A DNA stretch of 64,000 bases from Immersiella caudata (Eukaryota; Ascomycota; Sordariomycetes; Sordariales; Lasiosphaeriaceae). Where the stretch lies: assembly GCA_030512335.1 (NCBI GenBank), contig JAULSU010000001.1:3038001-3102000 (forward strand), given 5' to 3'. Made by a program: the position numbers and the translations under genes. The notes beneath the pieces were generated by a model, which was not told the DNA's origin, searched no databases, and saw only the letters and a list, made by a program, of their open reading frames with translations. Below, piece after piece: positions 12,179-25,000 of this stretch. Within the stretch, counting starts at the first letter, position 1. Every line of letters starts with the position of its first letter.

Positions 12179-13649
12179 ATGAGCTGCATCGTCCCCCCAG
12201 CACGTCTACTCAGCCGAAAGGCTCACCAGATACCTGGTACGAAAATGAACCCGGGTTCTGGTGCCTGCGCACCCTCCCAGCCATGCGTGTGTGCTGACCA
12301 AGCCAGGCCAGCTTCATGTGACTGAGCTGCTTTTCGAGGTGCCGAAGAACTACGCCGATCCCACAGCAGGTACGCTGAAGCTGTTCGGACGTTCAGTTAG
12401 GAAACACGAGAAACCTATTACCCCCCTTGGAGTGAAAGAACTTGAGGCATTGGACAAGCTCCCTTATCTTGTCTACCTTGAGGGCGGCCCCGGTTTCGGA
12501 AACCGCGAACCACAGGACAGCTCGTTAACACGCTACGCGCTAAGCCGGGGATACCAACTTCTCTTTCTCGATTATCGAGGGACTGGTTTGAGCACCCCGA
12601 TTAACGCCCAGCATCTACGCACACTGGGAGGACCGCAAGCTCAAGCCGATTACCTGAAGCTCTTTCGCGCGGACAACAACGTCCGCGACTTAGAGGCAGT
12701 CCGCAAATTTCTCACAGCCGACTTTCCCGAGGATCGGAAGAAATGGTCCATCTTCGGCCAGTCTTTTGGTGGTTTCGTCGCCCTCTCCTACCTCTCCAAA
12801 CACCCCTTAGGCCTCAGAGAAGTCTTCTTGACGGGCGGGCTCGCCCCGATACGACGTACCGCTGAAGAGGTTTACCGCGCCACCTACAAGAAGACAGCCG
12901 AGCGTAACGACGCATACTATAGAAAATATCCCGAGGATATCGAAAACGTCCGTCGGATAGTCGAATACTTGGTCAAGAATAAGCCTCCTTTGCCAGGTGG
13001 TGGTTTGCTCACAGCCCAGAGGTTCCTTTCGTTTGGTATAGGGTTCGGCGCTCACGGTGGCTTGGATTCCATTCACTCTCTGGTTCTCAAACTCATCACC
13101 GACCTAGACACCTTCGGGTTTCTCACACGCTCATCACTTGTGGCTACGGAGCAGCACAACCCGCTCGACACGAATCCAATCTATGCCATCCTCCATGAGC
13201 CAATCTACTGCTTCAACAAGGGAATGGCCTCCAACTGGGCAGCGGCACGTGTCGGCAGCGATCTCGAAGACTTTCTCTGGACACAAGACGAGAACCGCAT
13301 TTCCAAGAGCAGGCCCATCTACTTTACTGGCGAGATGATCTATCCATTTCACTTCGATACCTATCCGGAGCTGATGGAGATGAAGGAAGCCGCCAGAATC
13401 CTGGCCGAGTTCGATGGATGGGATGACCTGTATGATGCTTCGGTGCTCCGCCGCAACCCAATTCCCGTCTATGCGGTTTCCTATGTTGACGACATGTACG
13501 TCGACCACGGTTTCGCTCGCGAGACTGCAGACCTCGTCGGTGCGATGGAGGTGCACGAAACCAATGGAATGTACCACAACGCCATCAGAGCGAAAGCTGG
13601 GGATGTTCTCGATCAGCTCTTCCGGCTCCGAGACGACACACTTGATTAG
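12179..13649 (+). CDS. Proline iminopeptidase-like alpha/beta hydrolase (peptidase family S33)
   Basis: Exons 12179-12236 and 12307-13649 give 466 residues. The large frame has no usable ATG of its own. A 70-bp intron (GTACGA...GCTGAC...CCAG) joins it to a short first exon encoding MSCIVPPARLLSRKAHQIPG, restoring the N-terminus usual for fungal S33 enzymes. The oxyanion-hole region EGGPGFGNRE and the nucleophile elbow GQSFGG (Ser about residue 172) are clear. The acid is probably in the YVDDMYVDHG region and the histidine in the HNAI segment near the C-terminus. Such enzymes remove N-terminal proline from peptides; there is no signal peptide, so a cytosolic location is likely. Exact substrate is unknown. 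Confidence 0.9.
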
Positions 13650-15310
13650 ATCCGTGTTATTGTTCGGTTTCTGCCGCGCTTGCATCTAATGACCCTCTCC
13701 CGTTAGCGACAACATAGATAAGGAGCGATGCAGCGATTCAATTACCTTATTTACTCTCCGTTTACTCCCTTACGTCAAGCCGGAGGAAGTCTAATCCTTA
13801 GCCCCCAGACAATTCAGATCGCCTCGAGCCCCCCCAGCACCCAAAAAGAGAGCGCGTCATGAGAGACAGGCCGGCTCCAGGACAACCACTTGTCGTGATC
13901 TAGTATTGCCGATGGGAAATCTTCTCCGTCTTGCCGTTGTCCTCCAGCTCCACTTTTCTGCGTTGTACCACGTCTGAAAGGTGCTGAGCATGTCGGCTGG
14001 GCACACCTTTCGTGTTTAGAATATGCGACATGACCCATCTTGTCTTGCTTTCGCCCCAAAATGCTAATCGTGGGTATATCAACACGTGCAAGCTGTTCCA
14101 TCCTCGTAACCCCAAGAACTGCAAAAGGCATGCGTGGGCGAAGTAAACCGCCACAAGGAAACTGGAGAAGATGATCCCGTGGACCGGAGTCGGGCATCAA
14201 CCCAGCTTCAGCCGCTAACGGCCCGCGTATCGGAAGGAGCCCGGGAGATACCCGCTTCGGCGCGACGAGCCCCCTCCTCCGGCGACGTCAAATTTCCGCG
14301 GCATCAGCGGCGAGATAGAGGGGACATGTACGCCCACGTGGGATACCACAAAGGGATTCAGACTGACTGACTACCCACATTCTCTTGTTCCTAACCATAA
14401 TCTTGATTCTCCTCCCAGTGCCTCGAACATCACCTAATGCACATGTGGTGGCAACAACAAGTAGGTGAGATCCAGAGATCGCCTCTGCACAACCCAGAGA
14501 AGACCTCGTTCGACCAACCACCGAGAACCAACAAAATCAAAAACACCAAGTTACCGCGCTACACGCATGGGCATATCCACACTTGTTGACTCCTGTCCCA
14601 ATGGCACGACTTGGCTCCACCCGCCCGCGCCGTCAGACCTACCACCACCTGCAGGGCGACAACATCCGGCGTTCGGACACGCAAAAAAACAACCTCGCAC
14701 CCTCCTGGAAAGAAAAGGAGAAAAAAAAGCATGCACCCGGCCGAATGGCGGCAAGAGCGTTGTGGGAATCCATAAAGGCGAGCATCGTGTGGCATGTGGT
14801 TCCAATGCCTCCGTAAGGCAACGATGGACCCGCGAGGCAAACAATGCACGCAACCCTCCCGGATAATGACATCGCGGGCGCAAGATGCGGGTGTGCCAGA
14901 GCATCACAAACATCCCAAATGGGGAACGTGTACCAGGGCTGTTCTGTAATAACTGGTATTCTCGCTATACACACCCGTTTTCGCTGGGCGTCTGCAAATC
15001 AAACCCAGCGCACCCCAATCATTCGCTGGCCTCAGGAGCGGCATCAACAACAGGAGATGATACCATCTCTCCAGCGCATACCAGGACACCGTACCCCAGA
15101 TCTAGCCAGGATCGAAATTCCAGTCCAAACCTTAGAGACAAGAAGTGAAGAATGTACTTGGCTTCCCCTCCTAGCCCCAGTTGACGCCGAGAACTCCAAT
15201 CCCAAGACTTGTCGCTCAAAATCCCATCCATACATACCATCTCCTCGTCAGGGATCCTCGTGGGAAACTATTGTCTCTTCATCGCTTTCTCCGAAGGCTC
15301 CATGTTGTCC
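13650..15310. other. Intergenic region without a recognisable gene
   Basis: Between the 3' ends of the hydrolase (+) and BTB (-) genes. Overlapping frames up to 163 codons occur on both strands, but they have mixed composition and no start context, domain or splice partner I could support. Confidence 0.45.
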
Positions 15311-17129
15311 CTACCACCTAGGCGGGCCTCGATAAGTGGGGTGATAATGCGCCGCGCGATGGTACGGGCTGATCGGGTCCAACACGGGGAAGAACGGTCT
15401 CTCCATGCTGGGCAATTGTCTGCCGTTCATATCCTCCTCACGCCTGGCCGCCATCTCTCTCAGGAGGAGCGGCGCAATCTCAGGGTGGTTGAGCAGAAAG
15501 TCTTGCGTCTCCTCCGGAGCGTGTCTCCACGGCTGCAGAAAGCCGACGCGAGCAAATATCATCTTGAGCAAGTTGTCGTTCTCCGGTAGGCCCTCGTACA
15601 GCTTTCGGCACAGGAAGAGAACCTGTGACACTGCCGCGTCGGCTCCAGCCGTCTCCAGCATGTCGATCGTCGCGCGCGCGATCTCGGTCTTAAAACCTTC
15701 GAGCAGAAACTTGTTGGCCATGATATAGACGTCAATGTTGAGCTCGTACGCGAGCAGCCAGGTACGAAGATCCTCCCCAGAGATGCGGGCAGCGCCGTTT
15801 TGGTCGCCAGCCAAGCCAGCAGGGGCAGGCGGTGTCATCGGAGGCGGTGCAGGCACGCCGTGTCGCCTGCGCTGTTGGCGGCGGGGCCGGTCGTTCCGGG
15901 TCTGAATGTGGATATCCCGGTGGTCGATAACGACGCCCGGATGGTGTGGGACAGGCGCCGGTGGCGGCATCGCACGCGGGGCTGCGCAATGCCAGCAGGG
16001 AGGACCAGAGGCTGAGAGGCACTGCGGGCAGCCGCAATTGGGGCGGTGGACTCCAGGGCGCTTTTGGCGCATGCGCTCGTAGTGACGATCCTCCCTGCGG
16101 CGGCGACGCTCCCTACGTCTCCTCGAGATAGCACTGACATCTGAGCCGTAGGAATCCACAGAGTCATCTGAGTCGGACTCGGCGCCTGTCTCTTGGCCTT
16201 CTTTTCCCTTTCCCTTGTCCTCTGCGACTGCCAGTCCCGTCAGCGCACAGTCTGAGGGCGAAAGGAAAGTAATTGTGACTTACCCAGAACTGAAGCGGCC
16301 GATTTGAGGGGCTTGTACTTTTCCTCGTACAAGTACGCGATTAGGAAATGGAAAATAGCAGGGTTCTCTTCCGGCAAGTCAACCGACTGGGCAGCCGCTT
16401 CTCGAAACTCGCCACAGAGGGCTTTCTGGAAGTACTCGGACTTGAGCAGGATGTGCTTGTGAACCTGTTTAGGTAGTTAGCATATCTGCGATATAAGGCA
16501 GCTTGGTCAGATCTCAACTCACATAAAAGATCTCCACATACGGCGCCTCGCCGACCCGGAGCGGGATAATCGGAGAGCTGAATCGTCTGCATTTTCACGC
16601 AAATTAGCATTCAGCAAAAACTTTCTGCGCCTCAGTTTGCGAATGTGCAATTCCTGGTTGGTGACACCGAAACCAAATGCGCCGTTTCTCCGGACGCACG
16701 GCGACGATCCGGGCAAAAGCGAGCCTTGCGAGTCCAGCGAGGTGAGATGGCCCGCTGGACCCCGGCCAGGGTTGCAGCCAAAGCGAGCAAATCGGAGAAG
16801 GAGCGCAAAACTCACCCGTCGGCCGTAGACAGCCACAGATCTTCCTTAGGATCCAGTACCTCCTTGCGATTGAGGCCCTCAGGCAAAGAATCCAAAACTA
16901 CCACATCAGGCAGAGTCGAAGACGGGGCTCTCATGACATCGTGGAGGGTCTGGTCTTGCTGGCCATGGCGGCGGCTTGCCGAAGAACTCGAAGCAGCGGT
17001 GGCTGTCGCGCTGGATGATGAGCCGCTCGTCTCACCGCTCACGGGCCGGGTCGCCTCGGCGCTCGAGGACGACGATGCGACTGCCCCGGATGGGGCTCTC
17101 ACCCCGCTACTACTCGCCGGTGCTGACAT
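15311..17129 (-). CDS. BTB/POZ domain protein
   Basis: Four exons on the minus strand, 16816-17129, 16523-16577, 16284-16464 and 15311-16227, encode 488 residues. The N-terminal 100 residues are Ser/Ala-rich and disordered. The BTB fold is built from exons 1 to 4: PYVEIFYVHKHILLKSEYF, then ALCGEFREAAAQSVDLPEE and the helix AIFHFLIAYLYEEKY. After an Arg/Cys/His-rich insert (RPNCGCPQCLSASGPPCWHC) the fold continues with LLAYELNIDVYIMANKFLLEG. BTB proteins of this fungal type are often Cullin-3 adaptors or transcriptional scaffolds; the partner here is unknown. The first intron is long (238 bp) and has two possible acceptors nine bases apart; the chosen one keeps the BTB frame. Confidence 0.85.
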
Positions 17130-18886
17130 CTTCGAATCTGGCTCTACTTCCCCGTAGCCCGACTGCAACAGCGAGCAGCGCAAAGGAGCAGAAGTGCAAA
17201 GGTGAAAAAGTATGGCGCGCCGGTACAGGAAGAGGTTGAGGAAAGGTGCGGTTATCGCTCGGACCTCTTGATGGCGGGGCAGGTGATGGACGGGGGATAA
17301 GGAGGTAAAGTAAAATCTAGGTAGGTAACCCGTATCGAGTAGCCGGCGTTGGGGGCGCAACGGCAGAAGTGACGGAGAATGTCGCGATGCGGCGGTCTTT
17401 TGTGCCCTGAACGATTTTCTTCTTGGTCTTCTGACTCGCAAGAGCAAGAAATATCAGATGGGAGCGTGGGAAAGGGAAAGAACCACCGCAAACCGTGGCT
17501 TGCAAGGTTGGGAGAAAGAGAGAGAGGGTTGAGTGAGAGAGGCAGCCAAGGAGAGGAGGCTTGAATTCGGTCGCCTGGCGAGAGATGGTCGTGGTGAAGG
17601 TCCTCAGCAGCCAGGCAGCCACACCGAAAGAAATATTGGACCTGGCCAGCAGAAAACCGATCTGGACAGGCCAGGGGGGTAGGTAACTTGAGCCTGCGTA
17701 CCTTCCATCTCTTCTTTCATACTAGCCAGCATGGGCACCTGCATCAATCCTTCCATCTCTTGCCAGACCCTGAACACCACGGCATTGCAGTCATTGAACG
17801 CCAGGAATACACTTCCAGGCTCTCTTCGCCAAGAGGTCAACGAACGTGGACATGGTATTGGTCATGCCTGAACTTTTGCCGCTCTTCGGTGGGCACACGT
17901 GGGATACACCCCCTGGGGTGTTCCAGCCCAGCCCAGCCCATCAGCGGTCTGCGAAAGAGCCGTCGTGCGATCAACCTCGATGGAAAAAGCCGACAACACA
18001 AAGTACGCACCTATCGGGCGGCCAGGAAACGCGGTGGCAACGAAATGGTGGGAAGACGAGGCAGCAAAAGACCGTCCCCATTTTGCACCAGAGTGTGGGA
18101 CAGGTTGCAGCCACTGACGAGGCAGATCAGGGCACACACCATTTCCACCGATGTGCTCGTCGCCGCTGCAACTCACTTGCATCAGCGGACAGAAGCGCGA
18201 GGCGGCGGGAAATCACTGCACGTCGTCCTGAGTCCACACGGCAAGTGAAGGAAGCGAGCCAAGAGGAGGCAACGTCGAATGAGGCACAAGCCCTTGATGC
18301 TCCGCTCCGCTGCCGCGCTCCTGCAAGACGCTGCATGCCATGCCAATGCAAGAGACGGCGCAGAGGGCATACGATTTGGGGCTTCCGTTTTTGAATGGCT
18401 AACCGCAGCGATTCCCATCGACCGCTACCTTCCAGCTGGCGGTCTGCCGTTCTCACAACTGCATTCGGGTACTTATGCCTCTCATGATTCATCAATTACC
18501 ACTTCTTGTGAGACAGGCCGCCACGCGGACAAGTACGACCGCCCTCCGGAGCGCCTGTTGATGGCTGCGTGCGCCAATCCAGAGGCCACATCCCGTGGTT
18601 TGGCCAAAGTTGGCTGATAACGATTTCATTCCCATGATGCCTAGAGGCGTCGGAGGAGTTTGCTATCCCCAAATGTAGCGAGCCTTTCGGGCTCTAGCGG
18701 GTTCGCGGTGGCGATAACTGACTGCAAGTCCTTGCACGGAATGACTTCCTGTTGAGCTTTCAGCCAGCCCGTCAAGAGGGTTGCATACCTTCTTGGGCAA
18801 GCTCAGAGCGGGGGGCTTTCGCAGGCGGCACCACCACAATATTCTCCTTCACATCGCCGAGACATACCGTGCCCCCTCATTCCTCC
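17130..18886. other. Intergenic region without a recognisable gene
   Basis: Upstream of the BTB gene and downstream of the HELQ gene. Several overlapping frames of 100-186 codons exist but look like chance openings in GC-rich DNA. No tRNA or repeat array was found. Confidence 0.45.
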
Positions 18887-21800
18887 TCAAAGTTCTAGGT
18901 CTTCCCGCATCTCGATTTCTAGTACTCTTAGCGCCGCCTTCTCAAAACAATGGCACAGGGGGGTGGGATAACATACGCCATAGCCGATTTGCCGAATCTG
19001 CAATGATCTTGGCTTTGGCCAGAAGCTTTTCTTTGTATTTCTGCTCGTCTTTCACCTCGAGTCTTGCCTTGTTTGGCTGTGCCTGTAAGAGAACCGGGAG
19101 GATTTCGTTCAGATCTGCGTTTGCGACTGCTGCAACTGTCTTGAAGCCATTGTCCCAAAAGATGCGCCTATGGATGTATGTCAGGATTCACGTTGACATC
19201 GGCCGTTCTGAGCATGAGGTTACATACGCTGTGCGGCTCTTGACAAATGTGATCTTCGCAAGCGCCAGAAGGTCAGATCGCGCCCCTGCCTTAAGCCGGT
19301 CTGTGAAGTGGCAGAGAGCTGCTGCTATGGCACTGTCGAGATAACCTCTGGTCAGCAAGGATGAATAGCAGAGCGTCAATAACACACCTACCCCCAGTCC
19401 ATAACTTCGCAAAATTTAATCATGCCAGCGGCGAAACCCTCGCATGTTTGAGCAAGTGACTGAACAGAACCTCGCGGCATATCGTACTTCTGCGCCACAC
19501 GATGAATGGGGACCTCGTTGCATAGGTCACGCAGCTGAAGAGCTAGATAAAACCGATAGTAGCGTCTCGCCGTGTCCTTTTCTTCTGTTGTTGTCTCCTT
19601 CAAGGTGCCGCCATGGAGCCTACATTTCCTGTGTCAGTATGGGCTTGCTTTACTCCAAGCCATCGACGCGACTCACATTTTGTTGACAAATACGGGGGAA
19701 AGGCCTAAAAATCTCAAAACGCGGAGCCCGCTTTCGTCAAGTTGCTGCATCTCGTTCCAGAAGACCCGCCAGTTGACTGAAATCCCTCCGAGGTCATGGA
19801 CGGGCGTGAAGTTATAGAGAACATGCATCTCCCCATCCAAGACAAAAGCCTGTAAAGCTTTATGCCATTCGTTGTAGATAAAAATACCGTCCTCTGGGTC
19901 AAGGCTCGACGCTACAATGGCGTTTCCAAGCTTGGTCGCTTGGTAGTTGCCAAACCTATCTACCTCGACGAATCCTATCTTCTGCAGCTCTTGCAGGCTC
20001 TCCTCGAGGGTTTTTTGAATGGCCACTGCTTCGGCCGTGTAAGCAAGCATCGTCTTGCTGGCGTATCCATCGAGAGCTTCTCGGCTTGTAGCGAGTCGAA
20101 TTGCGATGATTTCGAGCAACGCCCGCTGAGTCCGACGCTTGTCTGATATCAAGCAGCTCTCAATCTGGGGGAGGTCGGCATGCATCAAATCGACGACATC
20201 TTCCAAATCGTTCTGGCGACAACACAAGTATGTCTCGCCAACCTCGTCCTTGCCTTTTCTCCCTGCTCGTCCCCTCATCTGACGCAGCATCGCGGGTCCA
20301 ACCAGGTCGCGGCCCATGCGAGCATTGTGAAGGATAACCCGACGGGCAGGCAGGTTTATACCAGCTGCCAGTGAACAAGTTGCAACGCAGACCTTCAGAA
20401 TGCCGGAGTCATAGGCGGTTGCTACGAGCTCTCGTTCCTCGGTGGTCAGACCAGCGTGGTGGAAAGCTACGCCGCTGGGAATGGTCTGCTCAAGCTTAGG
20501 GTCAAGACCTGTGCTTAAACTGCGCAAATCGCTGAGCAGGTCTGCCCTCTTCTTCTGGATACCCGGTGATGCTTCTTGGAAAGTCGGCAGCACCCTGCTA
20601 ATCAGCACAGCATCGGATTCGCACCCGGCGCGACTGCTTGAGAAAACAAGGGCTCCATAACCAGCCCGAACCGTCTCGTTTGCAAGTGCTACGACGGCGT
20701 TCAAAACTGAGTCCTTGAATTCAACATGGCTCGAGGGAGCGATCGTTTTCAAGGGCTGTGCCGAGGACTGAGTGGTTGCATTCGAATTTGTTTGAGCAAT
20801 AGCCTTGAGGAGACTGGTGGTAGTGCTGGCTGGATACACCTTGTTATCGTATACTAGATGCTCCTCGATGGGAATCGGTCGGTAATGTGTCTCATACGAG
20901 TGCCCGCACAACCAGTTTTTGAGGACTGCGATATTCTTAAAATGTCAGAAAAAGAATGAAGACCAGGAAGAGAACGTGAAAACCCGCTTACTGTTAAAGT
21001 TGCGCTCATCGCGACAATCTGAACATCCTGATCCAAGCACAGGAGCTTCGTCGCTAATAGCTCCAAAATGTACCCCCGATGGCCATCGTCGATCATGTGG
21101 CATTCGTCTAGAACCACGGACCTGAGCTTAGTGATAGTGCAGTCTTCGATGGCGGTGTTGATCAAGGAGTTTGCCTTTTCCATGGTGCACACGGCGATGT
21201 CGAAATCTGCCCAACTGTGACTGCAGTCAGCTCATCAATTGTGCCATCAGATTCAGCTCTTCCTCCTCCGAGGACGACCAAGCAAGAATCAAGGCTGCAT
21301 TAGCACATACGTCGATCGTATTTTGCTTCCACCGAAGAAGCCCACAATCCTGATGCTATCCTTATCCGCCCTTGCCGCCCAGAGTTTTTGCCCCTCTTGC
21401 GGCTGTTGGCCAAGATGTCTTTGACGAGAGATGCCGCTAACAACACTTCTGAGCCAGCGTACTTTTTCTTGAATCAAAGCAACATATGGCAGCACCAGTA
21501 TGGCCTTAACATCACGGTCTTCAAGGACACGCTTCAACATGAGAATATCAGCAACTAGTGATTTGCCACCCCCTGTCGGAGCACTGCTCGTGGTCAGTAA
21601 GAGGGTTGGATGAGCACTTTCCGGTAATTCCTACCTGTATACCAGATTCTTCTCGCCCTGAATTAGGCCAGGACCGAGCAGGCATTGTTTCTGCCATGGG
21701 TAGATAGTATTTATGCCAAGAGTAGCAAAGTTGGCAACCAGTCGTCCAGGGAGACCGTAGCGAGGATGTGAAAGTGAAAGCAATGGGTCATCGAACGCAG

Positions 21801-22083
21801 TCGGAGTGGAAGGAAACTTCTTCCTCTGCGTGTACTCAGAGGAGAGATGGCCGGCTATAGTGCTACCGGAGAGCGGGACGGCTTGGATAGCGCTTGCTGT
21901 AAGCTGAGGAGGTGGCCGGGGAAGCCTCAGCGCCGATGTCGTGAGGCGCTTAGAGCCTGATCCATCCTCCGGCCCTTGCTGAAACTCGCGAGAATTCCGT
22001 TTCTGCCCAGTTACTAAAGTTTGCTGCTGCACTGATTGAAAAGTTGTGGTGTGCCATATTCCGGGCATAGGATTGCCTGCCAT
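18887..22083 (-). CDS. HELQ/MUS301-type superfamily 2 DNA helicase
   Basis: Eight exons (21635-22083, 21311-21583, 20992-21214, 19677-20935, 19392-19628, 19228-19347, 18977-19167, 18887-18918) join in frame to 927 residues. Motifs in order: Walker A SAPTGGGKS (about residue 150), motif II DECH (277-280), MSATLT (about 310-315), FHHAGLTTEERELV, and motif VI QMRGRAGRKG. A winged-helix and a helical region follow, ending in the helix-hairpin segment (SRTARIFWDNGF...VANADLNEILPV). This order matches the helicase half of the HELQ/POLQ family. No polymerase domain is present, so HELQ is the better call than Pol theta. The enzyme is a 3'-5' ssDNA helicase used in replication-coupled and crosslink repair in the nucleus. 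The short last exon ending IEMREDLEL is inferred from splice signals. Confidence 0.92.
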
Positions 22084-25000
22084 GACGTTAGGTGGCTCAG
22101 GGTGAGGCCGAGCATAAGATTTGGGGTAACGTCAGGACATCCCGACCAGAGTGCAAATTGCCACGAAATAGAAAAAAACAAACCCAAAGACGCAAAAGAA
22201 TAAAGAGATGTGATCGTTTGCGCTTCAGATAAATTGTCTTGGAACTCTTTCTTCTCCGATCTTTCATCTTGATGGAAATCGTTGATCTGATGTCTCATGC
22301 TTGCCTGCAACGCCGTGTCCCCTTCCCCGCCGCCGCTTGGGCAATGGCGGCGCTGACAGGGTTCCCACATCCCCACTTTTTGTCTTCTGTATGGTGGAGT
22401 CACGCAGCCAGCCCCTGTTCCCAAATCAAGGTACCCCAAAGTTACTTGCACTTCAGGCGACCCCCCATCACGCTCATTTCAGCGGGATCAGCGTTCAGCT
22501 GAGCCGTACCCGCGACCTTCGAGCTACGATACAGCATTTCGCCTGGATCTCCCACCTGTCGCAGCCGCGAGGACGCCGACGTCGACCCGCTCCCAGGCCG
22601 ACTTCAACCTCTGCAAACTCATCGGGGCCCTCACATCTCCCTGAGAGGTGGGGAAAATAGCACTTTCCTTTGCCGCCGCAATTTTTATGGACTCGTGGAT
22701 TTCATAGCCGCTCAATCGTCGCTAAACGCCGCGTCTTTCGGTCGCTTGCCTATCCATCAAAACCGCAGAGGCGCGCTCGATACCTGCCGCTCTTGATGTG
22801 GGCTAATCGAAAGCCGTCTCAATCGCGAAGCTATCATCCTATCCCATACTCTCAGTCAGCCAACTGAACCAAGGCCGTTTAACTCTAGCATTACGTTCTC
22901 AGGGAATGTGGTATCTTTGGGCAGGCGATGATGAGCAGACGGAAACTTGACGTGCCCTGACTGCCGTCGATCTGAAACGCATCCAAGTCTCGCCCCGATG
23001 GGCGGCCAAACTGCTGTCACGAGAAACCGGGCCCGCAATGGGAAGCCTGTGGACTGCGACACACGTTAGGATTCTTCTCGAATATCGTGCCAACATAAGG
23101 ACGCAGGCCCGGTCGGGCCCAATTCCGCCGGAAGAAGCGTTCATCAATGCAGTTGGCTCGATAACGTCGGTCCAATGGTACGCAGTGAACCTCACATGAC
23201 ATTTGGGTTGCTCTGTTACGCAAGCTGCAAGACACAATCTTCGTTATTAGCAAAGCTTTTACGAGCTGGCACCGGCGGCTTGTTTGGTGGAGGACGACGA
23301 CAACGGGGCTTGCTACTGAAGGCTTCGTTCCTGGGCATGTGGTAGGAGAAATGAGTTTGACATCCTTCCTACCCGCACCTTGCGCATTTCAACGTCTTTT
23401 CCGGCTCGTCATACGGCACCCGCCTGAGTTCTCATTTCTCCCACGGCGTGCCGGGTTCACTCGCCGTGTTCCCTCCAGGCACGCTGAGCCGTTTAAACTG
23501 GCTTCTCTGCCGAAACTTTGGAGGTGGCTCGAAGGTCTTGGATGTGTGCGCCGCAACGGGGTCAAGTGGATCGCTGGCATCTCGGATGATTGACACACGG
23601 CGGCGTCGCGAGCAGCAAGGTCCCAGAGCAAGAATGGAGACTCTGACTCTGGCCGCAGATGCCGCGAACTTCAGGTTCCCACCAACTTGTCATCAGAGCG
23701 CGACTCCACCATGTGGCGTCACTACATCCCCATGCCTTAGCACACCATTTAAACGTTGCGATGCACGAAACTCCTGTCCGGGCGCATCCGGACCAACAGC
23801 TCGGGCCAAGGCACGCCAGCGCCAGCTCATATCCCCCGAATGCTGATTGCGATGACCCTGCATCGCATCTTCACGGCGTCGACGGAATCGCACGACTGGA
23901 TCTGTCTCACAGAGGCGATGGAGGGATGGGCGGTGGTTGAATCGAACCAAATTAATCGGGTCGCTTAAGTTGGCAGGTTCCTCCCTCGGTCGGCTCAGGG
24001 TTTGTTGCACCCGTAACTTTGGACGGGAAGGCCAGTGCGGCTGGTCGATGGCTCGCACGGTGGTCAACCTCACCTCATTCTTCTGCTCCAGGCTCTCATT
24101 CCCCATCATGATCCCGCCCAGCGTCTATGATGAGTAGTTGCTTCATCCTGCATATCTTCTCTAGTGAGGATATAAATCGCTGTTGCTGACCGTCCCTTGG
24201 GATGCTCGATGTCGGTTTGGTCGTGCGACTATCATTCCATGTTCGGAGCACATGAAATTTACCCAGGTCGCGGGTAATATTACTTGACTTTCCGCGGGCA
24301 TTTCAAGACCAGGAAGCGAGCAAAAGGGCAAGCCAGTGTATGGGGTAATTACGTGCCTATGGCACGGGACCGGCAGACCACCTATGTACAATCCAATGCT
24401 AGTTTTATTGTTAGCTCCATGCTTCTCAGCGCCACCGTCGCATTGCCCTCCAACACGCCTTGGGAGATCTTCCTGTGGATGTATAGCGGGGAATTTGACG
24501 CCGTGGCTGTTGAGAACAGCCCTGATGGATGGTTTATATGGCCAATTTGATTTGCGAGAAGGCCCTTGTCTGATCTCCGCCTGGGTGTTGAGCTAACAAA
24601 AAAACCAGTATTGTAGTGTACTTGCAGTACCTATTGACGAAAAGCCTCACTCATCCTCCCACGTAACTATGTACGTTTTTTTTTGGGCCCCAATCATTCT
24701 GAGCCTCGCACCCCTGCATCTCTGTCGAGCACCAGCACATCGACGGCCAAAGTTTGAGCTCTGAAACGGGCAGGACAGGACGGACCACCTAGGTCCAACT
24801 TTCCATCGCATTCCAGTGCGTCCGGAGAAGAAGAAGAAAAAAACAGCCGCGCGATGGCCCCTCTCGTCCTCCCCATTTCGCAAACGCGCCTTAACTTACT
24901 GACCCGTTCCATGCCCCCATCGAAGTCCCGCTCTTGAACAAACGACATGGGAGCCATGAACCGACCACCTATTTTGGGGAGACCCTGCAGATATCGACGA

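Noticed and set aside
21215..21310. HELQ intron starting GTATGTGC like family A introners
   Set aside because: GTATGTGC is a common donor; the rest of the intron, including the 3' block, does not align with family A.
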